In this document: positions 9,304 through 17,360 of the stretch, in pieces
Layout of the letters: each line of letters starts with the position of its first letter
Numbering within the stretch: position 1 is the first letter of the stretch
Translations under genes and position numbers: made by a program
DNA from: FEB-12 sp964503315
GTDB taxonomy: Bacteria > Zixibacteria > MSB-5A5 > GN15 > FEB-12
Direction of reading: 5' to 3'
DNA: 64,000 bases
Assembly (NCBI GenBank): GCA_964503315.1
Contig: CAZCZL010000005.1
Span: 62,001 to 126,000 of the forward strand
Notes under the pieces: generated by a model
The model's input: the letters and a program-made list of their open reading frames with translations, nothing else
Databases searched by the model: none
Told to the model about the DNA's origin: nothing

Positions 9304-9332
9304 TTGACAGGCTGTTGAGTCGGCCCTATACT
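9304..9332 (+). promoter_or_regulatory. Consensus sigma-70 promoter of rex
   Basis: TTGACA (9304-9309), exactly 17 bases, then TATACT (9327-9332). Transcription would start near 9339, inside the Rex operator described next. Confidence 0.85.
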
Positions 9333-9337
9333 CATTT

Positions 9338-9355
9338 TTGTGAAGCTTTTCACAT
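9338..9355 (+). promoter_or_regulatory. Rex operator (autoregulatory site)
   Basis: TTGTGAAGCTTTTCACAT matches the established Rex consensus TTGTGAAnnnnTTCACAA at all but the last base of the two 7-base arms. It begins 6 bases after the -10 box, overlapping the expected start site, where bound repressor would block initiation. It lies 38 bases before the rex start codon. Confidence 0.88.
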
Positions 9356-9392
9356 AAGCGACGATTCTGTATAATTTTATGGAGATCAGCCA

Positions 9393-10061
9393 ATGACAAA
9401 TGCTCCGATGCCGATGGCAAAGAAGCGCATCTCCGAGTCAACTATCCACCGTCTGTCGATGTATTACCGGGCGCTCTCTCTCCTGCAAAAAGAGAACTAC
9501 GAAACGGTATCTTCGAAGGAACTCGCCAAACGGGAGAAACTAACCCCGGCGCAGGTCCGCAAAGATCTGTCGTTTTTCGGTTCGTTCGGTACCCGCGGGT
9601 TAGGTTATCCGGTGGCTGAGTTGAAAGCGCAGATAGCCGGAATCCTGGGACTCGATCGTACCTGGCGCGTCGCTCTGGTCGGAGTCGGTAATATCGGCTC
9701 GGCCCTGGTCAGCTACAAAGAGTTCTCCAAGCAAGGCTTCCAGATCGTGAAGTTGTTTGACAACGACCAGCGGAAGATCGGCTCCAACCACAAAGGGATA
9801 ATCGTTTCGGATATCCGCAACCTGGAGACCGAACTTCGCGACGCCAAGATCGAGATGGTGGTGCTGGCGGTCCCCGCGACGGTCGCGCAGTACATTGTCG
9901 ATGATGTCATTAAGGGAGGCATCAAAGCGATCCTCAATTTCGCGCCGCTCAATTTGAGAGTGCCGGAGGACGTCTATTTGCGGAACGAGAATATGTCGAT
10001 GGAGCTGGAGTTCCTGTCGTTCGCGCTGGTGAATAACCACCCCCAGAAAAAGATGAAGTAG
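9393..10061 (+). CDS. rex: Redox-sensing transcriptional repressor Rex
   Basis: 222 residues. An N-terminal winged helix (about 10-85, with TPAQVRKDLSFFGSFGTRGLG, the recognition region) is joined to a Rossmann domain with the dinucleotide motif GVGNIG at residues 97-102. Rex binds DNA when NAD+ is high and releases it when NADH rises, typically controlling fermentation and respiration genes. The start is set by GGAGAT at 9381-9386, 6 bases before the ATG. A near-perfect operator just upstream indicates autoregulation. I found no second convincing Rex site in the window, only a weak one before hemA, so other targets probably lie elsewhere. Confidence 0.96.
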   Translation: MTNAPMPMAKKRISESTIHRLSMYYRALSLLQKENYETVSSKELAKREKLTPAQVRKDLSFFGSFGTRGLGYPVAELKAQIAGILGLDRTWRVALVGVGNIGSALVSYKEFSKQGFQIVKLFDNDQRKIGSNHKGIIVSDIRNLETELRDAKIEMVVLAVPATVAQYIVDDVIKGGIKAILNFAPLNLRVPEDVYLRNENMSMELEFLSFALVNNHPQKKMK

Positions 10062-10089
10062 CCACTTCGTCCGTCAAATCACCGATTCA

Positions 10090-10114
10090 GGGCCCGCCTT
10101 CGCGGGCCCTTTTT
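10090..10114 (+). terminator. Rho-independent terminator of rex
   Basis: GGGCCCGC-CTTC-GCGGGCCC perfect 8-bp stem with a tetraloop and TTTTT, 28 bases after the rex stop. Confidence 0.92.
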
Positions 10115-10197
10115 GTTGCCCCGGCGCCTGTTCAGGAAGGGAGCAAAATCGATGACAATTCAGGCGAATCGGAGTATCTTGGGGTAGAAGGAAAAGC

Positions 10198-11154
10198 ATG
10201 ACCATGTTTCTGACCATAATCGCCATATCAATTCTGTCGCTGTTCCAGGTGACACCGACAACGGGGCGGCCCGATTCGCTCCAGACTTTGCTGGTCAAGG
10301 CGGGACTCGCCATGAACCAGAAAGAGTATATCACAGCGCGCGATTATTACGACGCGGCCTATCAACTTGATTCCAACAATGTCGAGACACTGCGCAATCT
10401 GGCGATGTTGCTTTCTATGGCGGGCGACCGAAAGGGCGCGGTGACGCTCCTCAAACGCGCGGAGAAACTGGCGCCGAATGATCCCTCAATCCTCAATAAT
10501 CTGGGAACGATCTATTCGAACCGTGAGCACCCCGACACGGCGGCCGGCTATTTCGAACGCGCCCTGCAGATCAAACCCAATAATCCGACTTATATGACCA
10601 ACCTTGCGCTAGAATATTCACGGATGGGGCGAAACGCTGACGCGATGAAACTTGCCAAACAGGCAATCGCGCTGGATACTACAACCGTTGATATTCCCAT
10701 GATCCTCGGCGACTGCTTTGCACAAGATCGCCGCTATGACTCCGCCGATTTTTACTACACGCGGGCTATCATGCTGGGCGGTAAGACGAGCAAGCTGTAC
10801 TACCAGCGGGGCTACGCGCGGCAGAATCTTCGCCGCCTCGGCGAGGCAGAGTCTGATTACCGTGAATCAATCACTCGTGACAGCACCTGCCGCGATTGCC
10901 GACAGACACTAGGTGTGCTCTATGTCACCCGCGGGCAGTATCAGGACGCTCTGGAGCAGTTTGAGAAGGTAGTCAAGCTCGACTCAACCTATCATAACGG
11001 CATGATCTCGCTGGGCGTGATGTATGCCATGACCGGCAAAGGGGCGCAGGCAGATTCGATGCTCTATCGTCTGATGTCAATCGACAGCGCTCTTGGCTAT
11101 CGGATGGTCGACCTTATCACTCTTGAGAATTCCAAACAGCAGAAAAAGAAGTAA
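10198..11154 (+). CDS. Tetratricopeptide-repeat protein, probably exported
   Basis: 318 residues. A hydrophobic N-terminal stretch (MTMFLTIIAISILSLF) looks like a signal peptide or anchor. The rest is about seven TPR units in series, recognisable by repeats such as NNVETLRNLAMLLSMAG, DPSILNNLGTIY and NPTYMTNLALEYSRMG with the usual 34-residue spacing. TPR arrays mediate protein-protein contacts; no catalytic domain is present and no partner can be named. AGAAGG precedes the ATG. It converges with the end of the RiPP exporter gene, and I see no terminator in the short gap. Confidence 0.85.
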   Translation: MTMFLTIIAISILSLFQVTPTTGRPDSLQTLLVKAGLAMNQKEYITARDYYDAAYQLDSNNVETLRNLAMLLSMAGDRKGAVTLLKRAEKLAPNDPSILNNLGTIYSNREHPDTAAGYFERALQIKPNNPTYMTNLALEYSRMGRNADAMKLAKQAIALDTTTVDIPMILGDCFAQDRRYDSADFYYTRAIMLGGKTSKLYYQRGYARQNLRRLGEAESDYRESITRDSTCRDCRQTLGVLYVTRGQYQDALEQFEKVVKLDSTYHNGMISLGVMYAMTGKGAQADSMLYRLMSIDSALGYRMVDLITLENSKQQKKK

Positions 11155-11169
11155 CTCGTCGGGGGAGGA

Positions 11170-12927
11170 TCAGAGCAACAATTGCTTGGCCGCCAGTTCG
11201 CGATAAAGCGGACAGCGCACGGTCAGTTCGTCATGTTTCCCCTGATCGATAATGCGGCCGTTCTCCATGGCGATTATCCTGTCGGCATGCTGGACCGTGG
11301 AGAGTCGATGCGCGATGATGATCGCGGTCTTGTCCGCCAGTACTTTCTTCAGCGAGTCCTGAATAAGAAACTCTGACTGGGAGTCCAGGGCCGAGGTCGC
11401 TTCGTCCAAGATCAGCAATGTCGGATCCTTGATTATCGCTCGGGCCAGACAGAGGCGCTGACGTTCCCCGCCTGAGACAGTCACGCCACGTTCTCCAACC
11501 TCAGCCTGGTAGCCGTTGGGGAGTCCCATGATGAAGTCATGAATATTGGCGACCTTGGCCGCCGCGATTATCTGTTCTGTCGTTGCGGCCGGCATACCGT
11601 AGGCTATGTTCTCGGCGACCGTCATCTTGAACAGCACCGGGTCCTGTTCGACCAAGGCGATGTTGTCACGAAGAGATTGCAGGGAGCGATCACGCGCATC
11701 GACGCCATCGAAAAGAATTTGGCCGCTGTCCGGGTCGAAAAAGCGCATCACCAGATTAATGACGGTTGTTTTGCCCGAACCCGATGGTCCCACCAACGCC
11801 ACCTTCTCTTTCGCACGGATATGCAGCGAGATATCCTGCATCTGGAAGCCGCTGCCGCCATAGGTGAAGTTGACCCCACGAAGAATGACCTCGCCACGCG
11901 GTCCCTTGAGCGTGACGGGATTCGGCGAATCGGTTACCGAGACGGGAAGATCCAAGTATTCGAAAACTCTATCGACCGAGGCCATCGATGATTGTACTGC
12001 CAGATTCGTCTCAGCCAGCGAGTGGATGGGGGTATACAGATAGTTAAGCAGGATATAGAACGCAATCAACTCACCGAGTTTCATCGAACCTGCCGCGACC
12101 AGATAGACACCCCATCCCAGCACGATGATCGGTCCGATCATATTGACAAAGTGGGTGAGGTTCACCGCGAGCGAATTTGTGACGCTGTTCTTAACGAAGA
12201 GTCCGGTCAGGGAATTGAGCACGCTGTCGACGCGTTTCTTTTCCCGTTCCTCCTGGCCGAATGCCTTGATCGTTTTGACGGAGACCAGGCTTTCCTGGAG
12301 TCGCGCGGTCAGGCTTGCCAGCGTCTGCTGAATCTGGGTGGCGAAGAAATTGAGTCGACGGCCATATCGATTGGCCATTATGATCGTGAGCGGAACCGGG
12401 ATCAAGGCAACAACTGTGAGCATCCAGTTGGTCATCAGCAGATAAGTGACGACCGCGACCAGCATCAGGATATTCGTCAGGAACATCAACAGGGTAGACG
12501 TAAGCAGATCCTGGATGCGGCTGACATCGGATAGAAGTCGCGACATGACTTCGCCGACCTGATGATCCTGATGGAATTTGAGAGAGAGTCGCTGTAAGTG
12601 CGCAAAAAGTTGTGAGCGGATATCCCGCACAATGTTCGCACCAACCTGCGCTACCAGCCAATCGCGCATCCATCCGAAGATCACGACACCGAGGTACAGC
12701 CCGAACAGCAGGAAGACAAACAGGATCACCGGCTGAAGGTCCACTGCCCCGCCATTTTTGGCCACCAGGCCGGGGATAAGTGTATCGATCATGTAGGCAA
12801 TGGCGACCGGCAACGCCAGCGACAGGAGTGCGATCACCCCCATCGTCAGCAGGGTCAGGAACTCCTTTCCCCAATAGGGGCGGAGATATCCCCAGAGCCG
12901 TTTACGCTTTGCTGAACCGATGATCAT
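11170..12927 (-). CDS. ABC exporter (MsbA-like, fused membrane and ATPase domains), last gene of the RiPP operon
   Basis: 585 residues: an N-terminal six-helix transmembrane domain, then an ATPase with Walker A GPSGSGKTT, signature VSGGERQR, Walker B LLILDEATSALD and the H-loop AIIIAHRLS. No N-terminal C39 peptidase domain is present, so it would export peptide that is cleaved elsewhere or not cleaved. The ATG at 12927 overlaps the preceding radical SAM gene by 26 bp. A TTG at 12960 is less likely because it lies deeper in that gene. MsbA-type exporters also flip lipids, so the peptide role rests on gene context. Confidence 0.88.
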   Translation of the reverse strand: MIIGSAKRKRLWGYLRPYWGKEFLTLLTMGVIALLSLALPVAIAYMIDTLIPGLVAKNGGAVDLQPVILFVFLLFGLYLGVVIFGWMRDWLVAQVGANIVRDIRSQLFAHLQRLSLKFHQDHQVGEVMSRLLSDVSRIQDLLTSTLLMFLTNILMLVAVVTYLLMTNWMLTVVALIPVPLTIIMANRYGRRLNFFATQIQQTLASLTARLQESLVSVKTIKAFGQEEREKKRVDSVLNSLTGLFVKNSVTNSLAVNLTHFVNMIGPIIVLGWGVYLVAAGSMKLGELIAFYILLNYLYTPIHSLAETNLAVQSSMASVDRVFEYLDLPVSVTDSPNPVTLKGPRGEVILRGVNFTYGGSGFQMQDISLHIRAKEKVALVGPSGSGKTTVINLVMRFFDPDSGQILFDGVDARDRSLQSLRDNIALVEQDPVLFKMTVAENIAYGMPAATTEQIIAAAKVANIHDFIMGLPNGYQAEVGERGVTVSGGERQRLCLARAIIKDPTLLILDEATSALDSQSEFLIQDSLKKVLADKTAIIIAHRLSTVQHADRIIAMENGRIIDQGKHDELTVRCPLYRELAAKQLLL

Positions 12928-14332
12928 CCATCCACCACATATTGTATTTCCGCGCGGCAAACCGGAAGGCCACCGGCGCGAGCGCGGATCTCATCGCCTC
13001 GTCCCGTGCCTCGATCTGGCGTTTCCAATAATCCCGGTTGCCGTTGTCAAGATCCGAAGATGGTGAACAGAGCGATGAGGCGTAGTACTGGTCTTCTTCA
13101 CCTTTCCACCACTCCGGTTTGTCCACCCGGCAGCCGTATTGCTGTTCGTAAGATACGCGATTTCTGTCCAGATCGCACCCCGGGAAGTGCATATAGCCGA
13201 CCGGCGCCCAGATGAGGAAGGAGGAATCACGTTTTAGTTCTGCGTCCATGAAAGCCAGCGTTTCGTCCACAGTCTGGCGCGTTTCTCCGGGATGATTGAA
13301 CAGCAGGTTGGCGCGGTGCAGTATCTTGTGATCTGTCATCAGATGGCTGATATGGCGGAAGTGGTCCAGGAATCGCTCCGGCGTTTTGGTTTTGTTCATG
13401 ATCCGCAGCATGGCAGGGGAGCAGCTTTCGATGCCGAGCTGGATCTCGCATTTCAGTTCCGCCAGCAGAGCGATATCTTCGTCATCCAGATATTCCGGAC
13501 GGGTTTCAACAACCACCCAATACTTCGGTTTTCGGCTGACCAGTTCGCGGAGGAATTGCTTGCGCCAGGCAGGTCTGACCCCAAAGCAGGCGTCGGCAAT
13601 TGCCACCGCATGAAGATTGAACCGAGAGACAGCTCGTTCGATCTCTTCGATCGACTGTTCAACCGAATATGGTCGCCAGCGGCGGTCCTTCATCGCCTCC
13701 ATACAGAATGCGCAGCCGAACGGACAGCCGCGGGAAAGGTAAATGCAGAACTCGGTGAGGCCATTGGGGAGGTTTTCACGCACAAACGGCTCCACCAGGT
13801 CCCAGTTGTAGCCGACAAACTGATCCGGATGAATGGTCGGCGCATGGACAACGGTTGTTTTTTCCGGCCGACCTATGGTCGGGAACTCCCGTGCGATAGA
13901 CTCCAGTGCCAGTTCGCCTTCGCCGCAGATGATATAGTCGATCAGGTTATCGGGGGTCATGAAGTCGTCAGGGCGGGCCGAGGGGTGATAACCACCGATG
14001 ACGATCAGTTTGTCGGGGTACAGCTCGCGCCAGATGCGCGCGACCGCCATCGTTGCCTGCCAGGAGAGGGAGGTCCAGCAGGAGAGGGCCAGTATGTCAA
14101 CCGGTCTCTCGCTGAGGAATTGGCGGACCTTTCGATGAAACCGGCTCAACTGAACCGGTGATTCCGGGCGACCGATGGTTATCTCAAAATCGGCGTACTC
14201 GATCGGAAAGAATTGCGCGAGATACGATGCCAGCAACACCTGCGATGTCTTGATCTCTACCCGTCCCATGAAATCCGGATAATGGAAACAGGACGGGTAG
14301 GCGATCAGGATCGATGGCGGCTGAGTGTTCAC
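12902..14332 (-). CDS. B12-binding-domain radical SAM protein of the RiPP operon
   Basis: 476 residues. The N-terminal third has the cobalamin-binding Rossmann layout (ILIAYPSC at the start, then LIVIGGYHPSARPDDFM and IDYIICGEGELALE). The radical SAM core begins with RGCPFGCAFC, the three cluster cysteines being C203, C207 and C210. Later features include ETRPEYL and LGIESCSPAMLRIMNKTKT. In peptide pathways such enzymes commonly methylate unactivated carbon or catalyse other radical changes; the actual reaction here is unknown. It overlaps the upstream SPASM gene by 4 bp and the downstream exporter by 26 bp. Confidence 0.87.
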   Translation of the reverse strand: MNTQPPSILIAYPSCFHYPDFMGRVEIKTSQVLLASYLAQFFPIEYADFEITIGRPESPVQLSRFHRKVRQFLSERPVDILALSCWTSLSWQATMAVARIWRELYPDKLIVIGGYHPSARPDDFMTPDNLIDYIICGEGELALESIAREFPTIGRPEKTTVVHAPTIHPDQFVGYNWDLVEPFVRENLPNGLTEFCIYLSRGCPFGCAFCMEAMKDRRWRPYSVEQSIEEIERAVSRFNLHAVAIADACFGVRPAWRKQFLRELVSRKPKYWVVVETRPEYLDDEDIALLAELKCEIQLGIESCSPAMLRIMNKTKTPERFLDHFRHISHLMTDHKILHRANLLFNHPGETRQTVDETLAFMDAELKRDSSFLIWAPVGYMHFPGCDLDRNRVSYEQQYGCRVDKPEWWKGEEDQYYASSLCSPSSDLDNGNRDYWKRQIEARDEAMRSALAPVAFRFAARKYNMWWMDDHRFSKA

Positions 14333-15450
14333 ACCGCCTTGCTCTTGTTTATCGCGGCAGCTTCCATCTCACGGACCTGCTGCAGCACGTTGGCGACATA
14401 CTCGGTGTCGACCGGCTCGATCCCTTTCTGCTTCTCTATATGATACATGCAGTACGGGTTTTCGGCGCGCTTGCCGCTGGCCGACACAGACGTCGTCGTG
14501 CAACCGCCACGACAGAGCGGCAGGTATTTGCAGTCATGGCAATGGCCGGTCGCAGTGTCCTTGGTGAATTTGCGGTTGTAGGCGAAACCGTTCGGGTTGT
14601 TCCAGATCTCGGTAAATGAACTGTCGCGGATATTCCCTTCGACGAACTCTTCCGGCATAGAGAGACAGCCCTTGACGTTGCCGTTCGATTCTATCCCGGC
14701 GATGCGGGTTCCGGCGTAGCAGCCGAAATAGGGGAAACCATCCCACAGTTCGGTCCCTTTGCATCCGTAGTAGCCGATATTCTCGCCGACATCAACTTTA
14801 ATGCGCGGATCTTTCTTGATGTCGAGGATCTTGTCAACCAGCAGCGGATAGTTCTCTATCGACATCACCGACTTGGCGTTCTCTTTCATGCGTCCGGTGA
14901 CAGTGGTCATCTGGATACGCCAGACTTTGCAGCCATGCGCGATCAAATCTTCCTTGATCTGATCCAGTTCATGCAGATTGAGATTCGAGACCTGGGTGAC
15001 AGCACAGTACTTGGCGCCGGCTGTACGGAGCATATCCATAGCGTTCAGGCAGCGACGATAGCTATCCGGGCGCTGGCGAATATAGTTGTGAGTCGGCTCG
15101 GTGCCATCGAAGCTGATACCGACGTTATTGATGCCGATTTCCGCGATGGTCTTGGCGATCTCCGGGGTCATAGCGTAGCCATTCGTGATGAGATACGCCT
15201 TGACTCCGCGCTCTTTCATGCGGCGAGCGAGAAGCGGCCAGTCTTCGCGAAGGAGCGGTTCTCCGCCCGAGATGGTGATGGCTTCGGAGCCGAGATCCGC
15301 CAGTTCGTCGACCAGTTTCAGCGCTTCGTCGGTGGTCAGTTCGTCGGGGCGACGCTTGCCAGCGGAAGTGCCGCAGTGGATACAGCGCATGTTGCAGGCG
15401 AACGTGATCTCCCAGACGACCGCAGACGGATAGAATTTGAATTCGCTCAT
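14329..15450 (-). CDS. SPASM-domain radical SAM protein 2 of the RiPP operon
   Basis: 373 residues. CNMRCIHC at residues 19-26 supplies the radical SAM cluster (C19, C23, C26), followed by ITISGGEPLLRED, LITNGY and VGISFDGTEPTHNYIR. The C-terminal SPASM region carries C230, C244, C262, C304, C307, C313, C317 and C334, enough for auxiliary Fe-S clusters. SPASM enzymes typically act on peptides, for example in thioether or C-C crosslinking and epimerisation. It overlaps both neighbours by 4 bp (ATGA), showing one translational unit. Substrate assignment to the precursors 1.4 kb upstream is inference from the operon. Confidence 0.9.
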   Translation of the reverse strand: MSEFKFYPSAVVWEITFACNMRCIHCGTSAGKRRPDELTTDEALKLVDELADLGSEAITISGGEPLLREDWPLLARRMKERGVKAYLITNGYAMTPEIAKTIAEIGINNVGISFDGTEPTHNYIRQRPDSYRRCLNAMDMLRTAGAKYCAVTQVSNLNLHELDQIKEDLIAHGCKVWRIQMTTVTGRMKENAKSVMSIENYPLLVDKILDIKKDPRIKVDVGENIGYYGCKGTELWDGFPYFGCYAGTRIAGIESNGNVKGCLSMPEEFVEGNIRDSSFTEIWNNPNGFAYNRKFTKDTATGHCHDCKYLPLCRGGCTTTSVSASGKRAENPYCMYHIEKQKGIEPVDTEYVANVLQQVREMEAAAINKSKAV

Positions 15451-16799
15451 ACTGTCTCCTTTGCCGCCAGTGCTTTCTGCTGCGCCTGTTGGCGCGACCA
15501 GCCGATTATTTCGAGCATTGGCTGCAGGTTATATTTCCAACTCTCACATATTTTATCGCGTGTCAGTCCCCGGTCGGCGCGTCTTGCCGGACAACTCCCC
15601 ATGCAGACCGGAAGGATATTACAGTCGAGGCAGTGGTCATCCTCGAACGGGTCAAACTTGAACAGTTTCGTAAAATTCGGATTGTCGAAACTGATCGGGT
15701 CCTTGATATTCCCCGATGACTTCGCCTTATCTCCCACATAGTTGAAACACCGATAGGTGTCGCCGTCAGGGTCGACCAGAAATGAGTTGATCGTCTGCGC
15801 CATGCAAAAGGTGGCGGACGGCGACGGGAGTTTATCTATTCTATAGCCTCGTTGCAGCAACAAGGCGTAGTAGTCGATCTCAACTTTGGAGAAGTCGGAC
15901 ATTTCGTAGCAGCTTTCGGTGATATTGGCGCACGCGGAGGTGGAGGCCTCGATCAAGCCGAAATAAACGCCGACTCGATCGCGCAGGCCGGCTTCATCCA
16001 GCTGGTCAAGGAGCTCCGCAACCATCGAAATCTCAAATGTCTTATCGACATTGACGCGGATCCCTACTCCCATTTTGGAGGACGCGTAATGCAGATTCTT
16101 GAGAATGGTGTCGAAAGAGTCCTTACCGTTTTTCAGTGGCCGCTTGTTGTTGTGCAAACGCGCCGGGCCATCCAGTGTCACCTGCACCGAGCCGACTTTA
16201 AGCCTGACCAGTCGATCAACTACCTCGTTGGTGAGCAGGTAGCCGTTGGTGATCATCGAGGAGGTATATTTGAAGTTGTGCACCTTCCCCATTTCCAGAA
16301 GGGATTCGGTGATATCCTCGATGACGTCGAGCGCCAGAAGCGGTTCGCCGCCATACCAGCTGACATCCACTGTGGTCAGGTGAGGGGCTTTCTTTTCAAC
16401 GAAGGCGAGGAGAGCTTCGGTTATCTGCGGGGTCATGCGCCCCTTCTTGTTCTCTTCGAAGCAATAATGACAGGCCATATTGCAGGCCATGGTTGGCGCG
16501 ATCACCAGCCCGAGGGTCGAATCATCGAACCGGGCCTGGCGATGCGTGAATTTGAGATGCTCGATCTCGTCGAGCGTGTCGGCATGTACAAACATACCGT
16601 ATTCAAGCTGTTTGAGCAGCGCTTGTTCTTCAGACGACAGCCCGTCGGTCGCACCACCGGCCAGTTTTCCGCCAAGTTGCTGGTACACGGCATAGTTCTC
16701 ACCGGTCATTAATGCAACCGCCCCGGAGCGGGCATTGAACGCCAGATAATATCCATCCCGCCAGGGATAGAACTGATTGTAGCGTGACAATTTGGGCAT
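15447..16799 (-). CDS. SPASM-domain radical SAM peptide maturase 1 of the RiPP operon
   Basis: 450 residues. Residues 1-90 (YNQFYPW...YYLAFNARSGAVALM) form a beta-rich module that, in related maturases, acts as a recognition-like domain. C106, C110 and C113 in CNMACHYC bind the catalytic cluster, followed by SWYGGEPLLA and VQVTLDGPARLHN. The SPASM region shows C332, C351, C390, C393, C399, C403 and C418. The architecture resembles sactipeptide/ranthipeptide maturases and anaerobic sulfatase-maturing enzymes. An in-frame GTG at 16859 exists, but translation from it would cross the GC-rich hairpin at 16818-16845, so I prefer the ATG at 16799 (MPKLSRYN). Confidence 0.9.
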   Translation of the reverse strand: MPKLSRYNQFYPWRDGYYLAFNARSGAVALMTGENYAVYQQLGGKLAGGATDGLSSEEQALLKQLEYGMFVHADTLDEIEHLKFTHRQARFDDSTLGLVIAPTMACNMACHYCFEENKKGRMTPQITEALLAFVEKKAPHLTTVDVSWYGGEPLLALDVIEDITESLLEMGKVHNFKYTSSMITNGYLLTNEVVDRLVRLKVGSVQVTLDGPARLHNNKRPLKNGKDSFDTILKNLHYASSKMGVGIRVNVDKTFEISMVAELLDQLDEAGLRDRVGVYFGLIEASTSACANITESCYEMSDFSKVEIDYYALLLQRGYRIDKLPSPSATFCMAQTINSFLVDPDGDTYRCFNYVGDKAKSSGNIKDPISFDNPNFTKLFKFDPFEDDHCLDCNILPVCMGSCPARRADRGLTRDKICESWKYNLQPMLEIIGWSRQQAQQKALAAKETV

Positions 16800-16817
16800 C
16801 TTTTCGTCTTTCTCATA

Positions 16818-16845
16818 GGGGAGGGGTCGCGAACGGCCCCTCCCC
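16818..16845 (-). promoter_or_regulatory. Strong GC hairpin between the precursor genes and the maturase genes
   Basis: GGGGAGGGG (16818-16826) pairs perfectly with CCCCTCCCC (16837-16845) across a 10-base loop. No T run follows on the minus strand, so it is not a classical terminator. It would suit partial attenuation or mRNA stabilisation that keeps precursor transcript in excess of enzyme transcript, as in many peptide clusters. That role is inference. Confidence 0.6.
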
Positions 16846-16855
16846 GCGTTACGAT

Positions 16856-16942
16856 TCACGATCTCAATTGACCCATCCTATTACGCAGTGCCTCATCTGT
16901 CCGGATGTGTGGCGGTACGATGGAGTTGATCAGGTAGATCAG
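16856..16942 (-). pseudogene. Degenerate fourth RiPP precursor (CTG in place of ATG)
   Basis: The sequence GGAGGTAACGC before this site is identical to the one before the first precursor, but the start codon is CTG. The next codons give IYLI, matching the invariant IYLI leader, then NS replaces DP. The 28-codon frame then runs SIVPPHIRTDEALRNRM with no cysteine and no PLYG motif. Either the copy is decaying after losing its start and core, or it is poorly translated from CTG. It lies 79 bases after the third precursor and 56 bases ahead of the maturase start. Confidence 0.4.
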
Positions 16943-17021
16943 GCGTTACCTCCATAAGAAGCATACCACGCGGGTCCATTCAGCTTTGGCGACAACTCAT
17001 ATTCGGGGTCACAAACAGAGA

Positions 17022-17141
17022 TTAGATCTCGTCGCCAGGCACGCCATAGAGCGGCACGGCCACCGGCTTGCAGCCGCACAGGGTCTTGCAATAGACCTTG
17101 CAGCCATTACCGACGACAGTCGGGTCGATCAAATAGATCAT
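17022..17141 (-). CDS. RiPP precursor peptide C (39 residues)
   Basis: Leader MIYLIDPTVVGNG, then a cysteine-rich centre with C14, C18, C22 and C24, then VPLYGVP (29-35) and a GDEI tail. It shares MIYLIDP, V10, G11, C14 and PLYG with the other two precursors, and the 14/18/22 cysteine spacing with peptide A. GGAG lies 6 bases before the ATG. Too short for standard gene callers. The identical leader, operon position ahead of three radical SAM genes and variable core support assignment as a maturase substrate; no database family is claimed. Confidence 0.85.
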   Translation of the reverse strand: MIYLIDPTVVGNGCKVYCKTLCGCKPVAVPLYGVPGDEI

Positions 17142-17232
17142 CCGAGTCTCCGAGAGTTAGGGTTTCGTGTTTCGTTTCGGGTCGTCCAGTGATCACTCAC
17201 CGGATCGTTGCCTTGAGTCCGATATGATCAGA

Positions 17233-17334
17233 TCATACCGGGGTGCCGTACAGCGGCACATAGCGAGGGCTGCACTTCTTCACATAAGCCGTGCAGACAC
17301 TGCCAACGATGTTCGGGTCGATCAAATAGATCAT
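17233..17334 (-). CDS. RiPP precursor peptide B (33 residues)
   Basis: Leader MIYLIDPNIVGSV, then C14, Y17 and C21, and a C-terminus VPLYGTPV that ends almost directly after the conserved motif. It has only two cysteines, the fewest of the three. AAAGGAG lies 7 bases before the ATG, an excellent ribosome binding site. It starts 26 bases after the stop of peptide A. The shared leader and PLYG tail with a different centre mark it as a paralogue from tandem duplication followed by divergence of the core. Confidence 0.85.
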   Translation of the reverse strand: MIYLIDPNIVGSVCTAYVKKCSPRYVPLYGTPV

Positions 17335-17360
17335 GATCGTCTCCTTTGGTTGAAGTGAAA

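Noticed and set aside
11170..12927. ABC exporter as a peptidase-containing (C39) bacteriocin exporter
   Set aside because: The N-terminus goes straight into the transmembrane domain; no C39 cysteine/histidine domain is present, so any leader cleavage needs another protease.
13292..14161. Open frame of 289 codons on the plus strand
   Set aside because: Antisense to the B12 radical SAM gene, whose motifs are unmistakable.
15852..16712. Open frame of 286 codons on the plus strand
   Set aside because: Antisense to the SPASM maturase with intact cysteine motifs.
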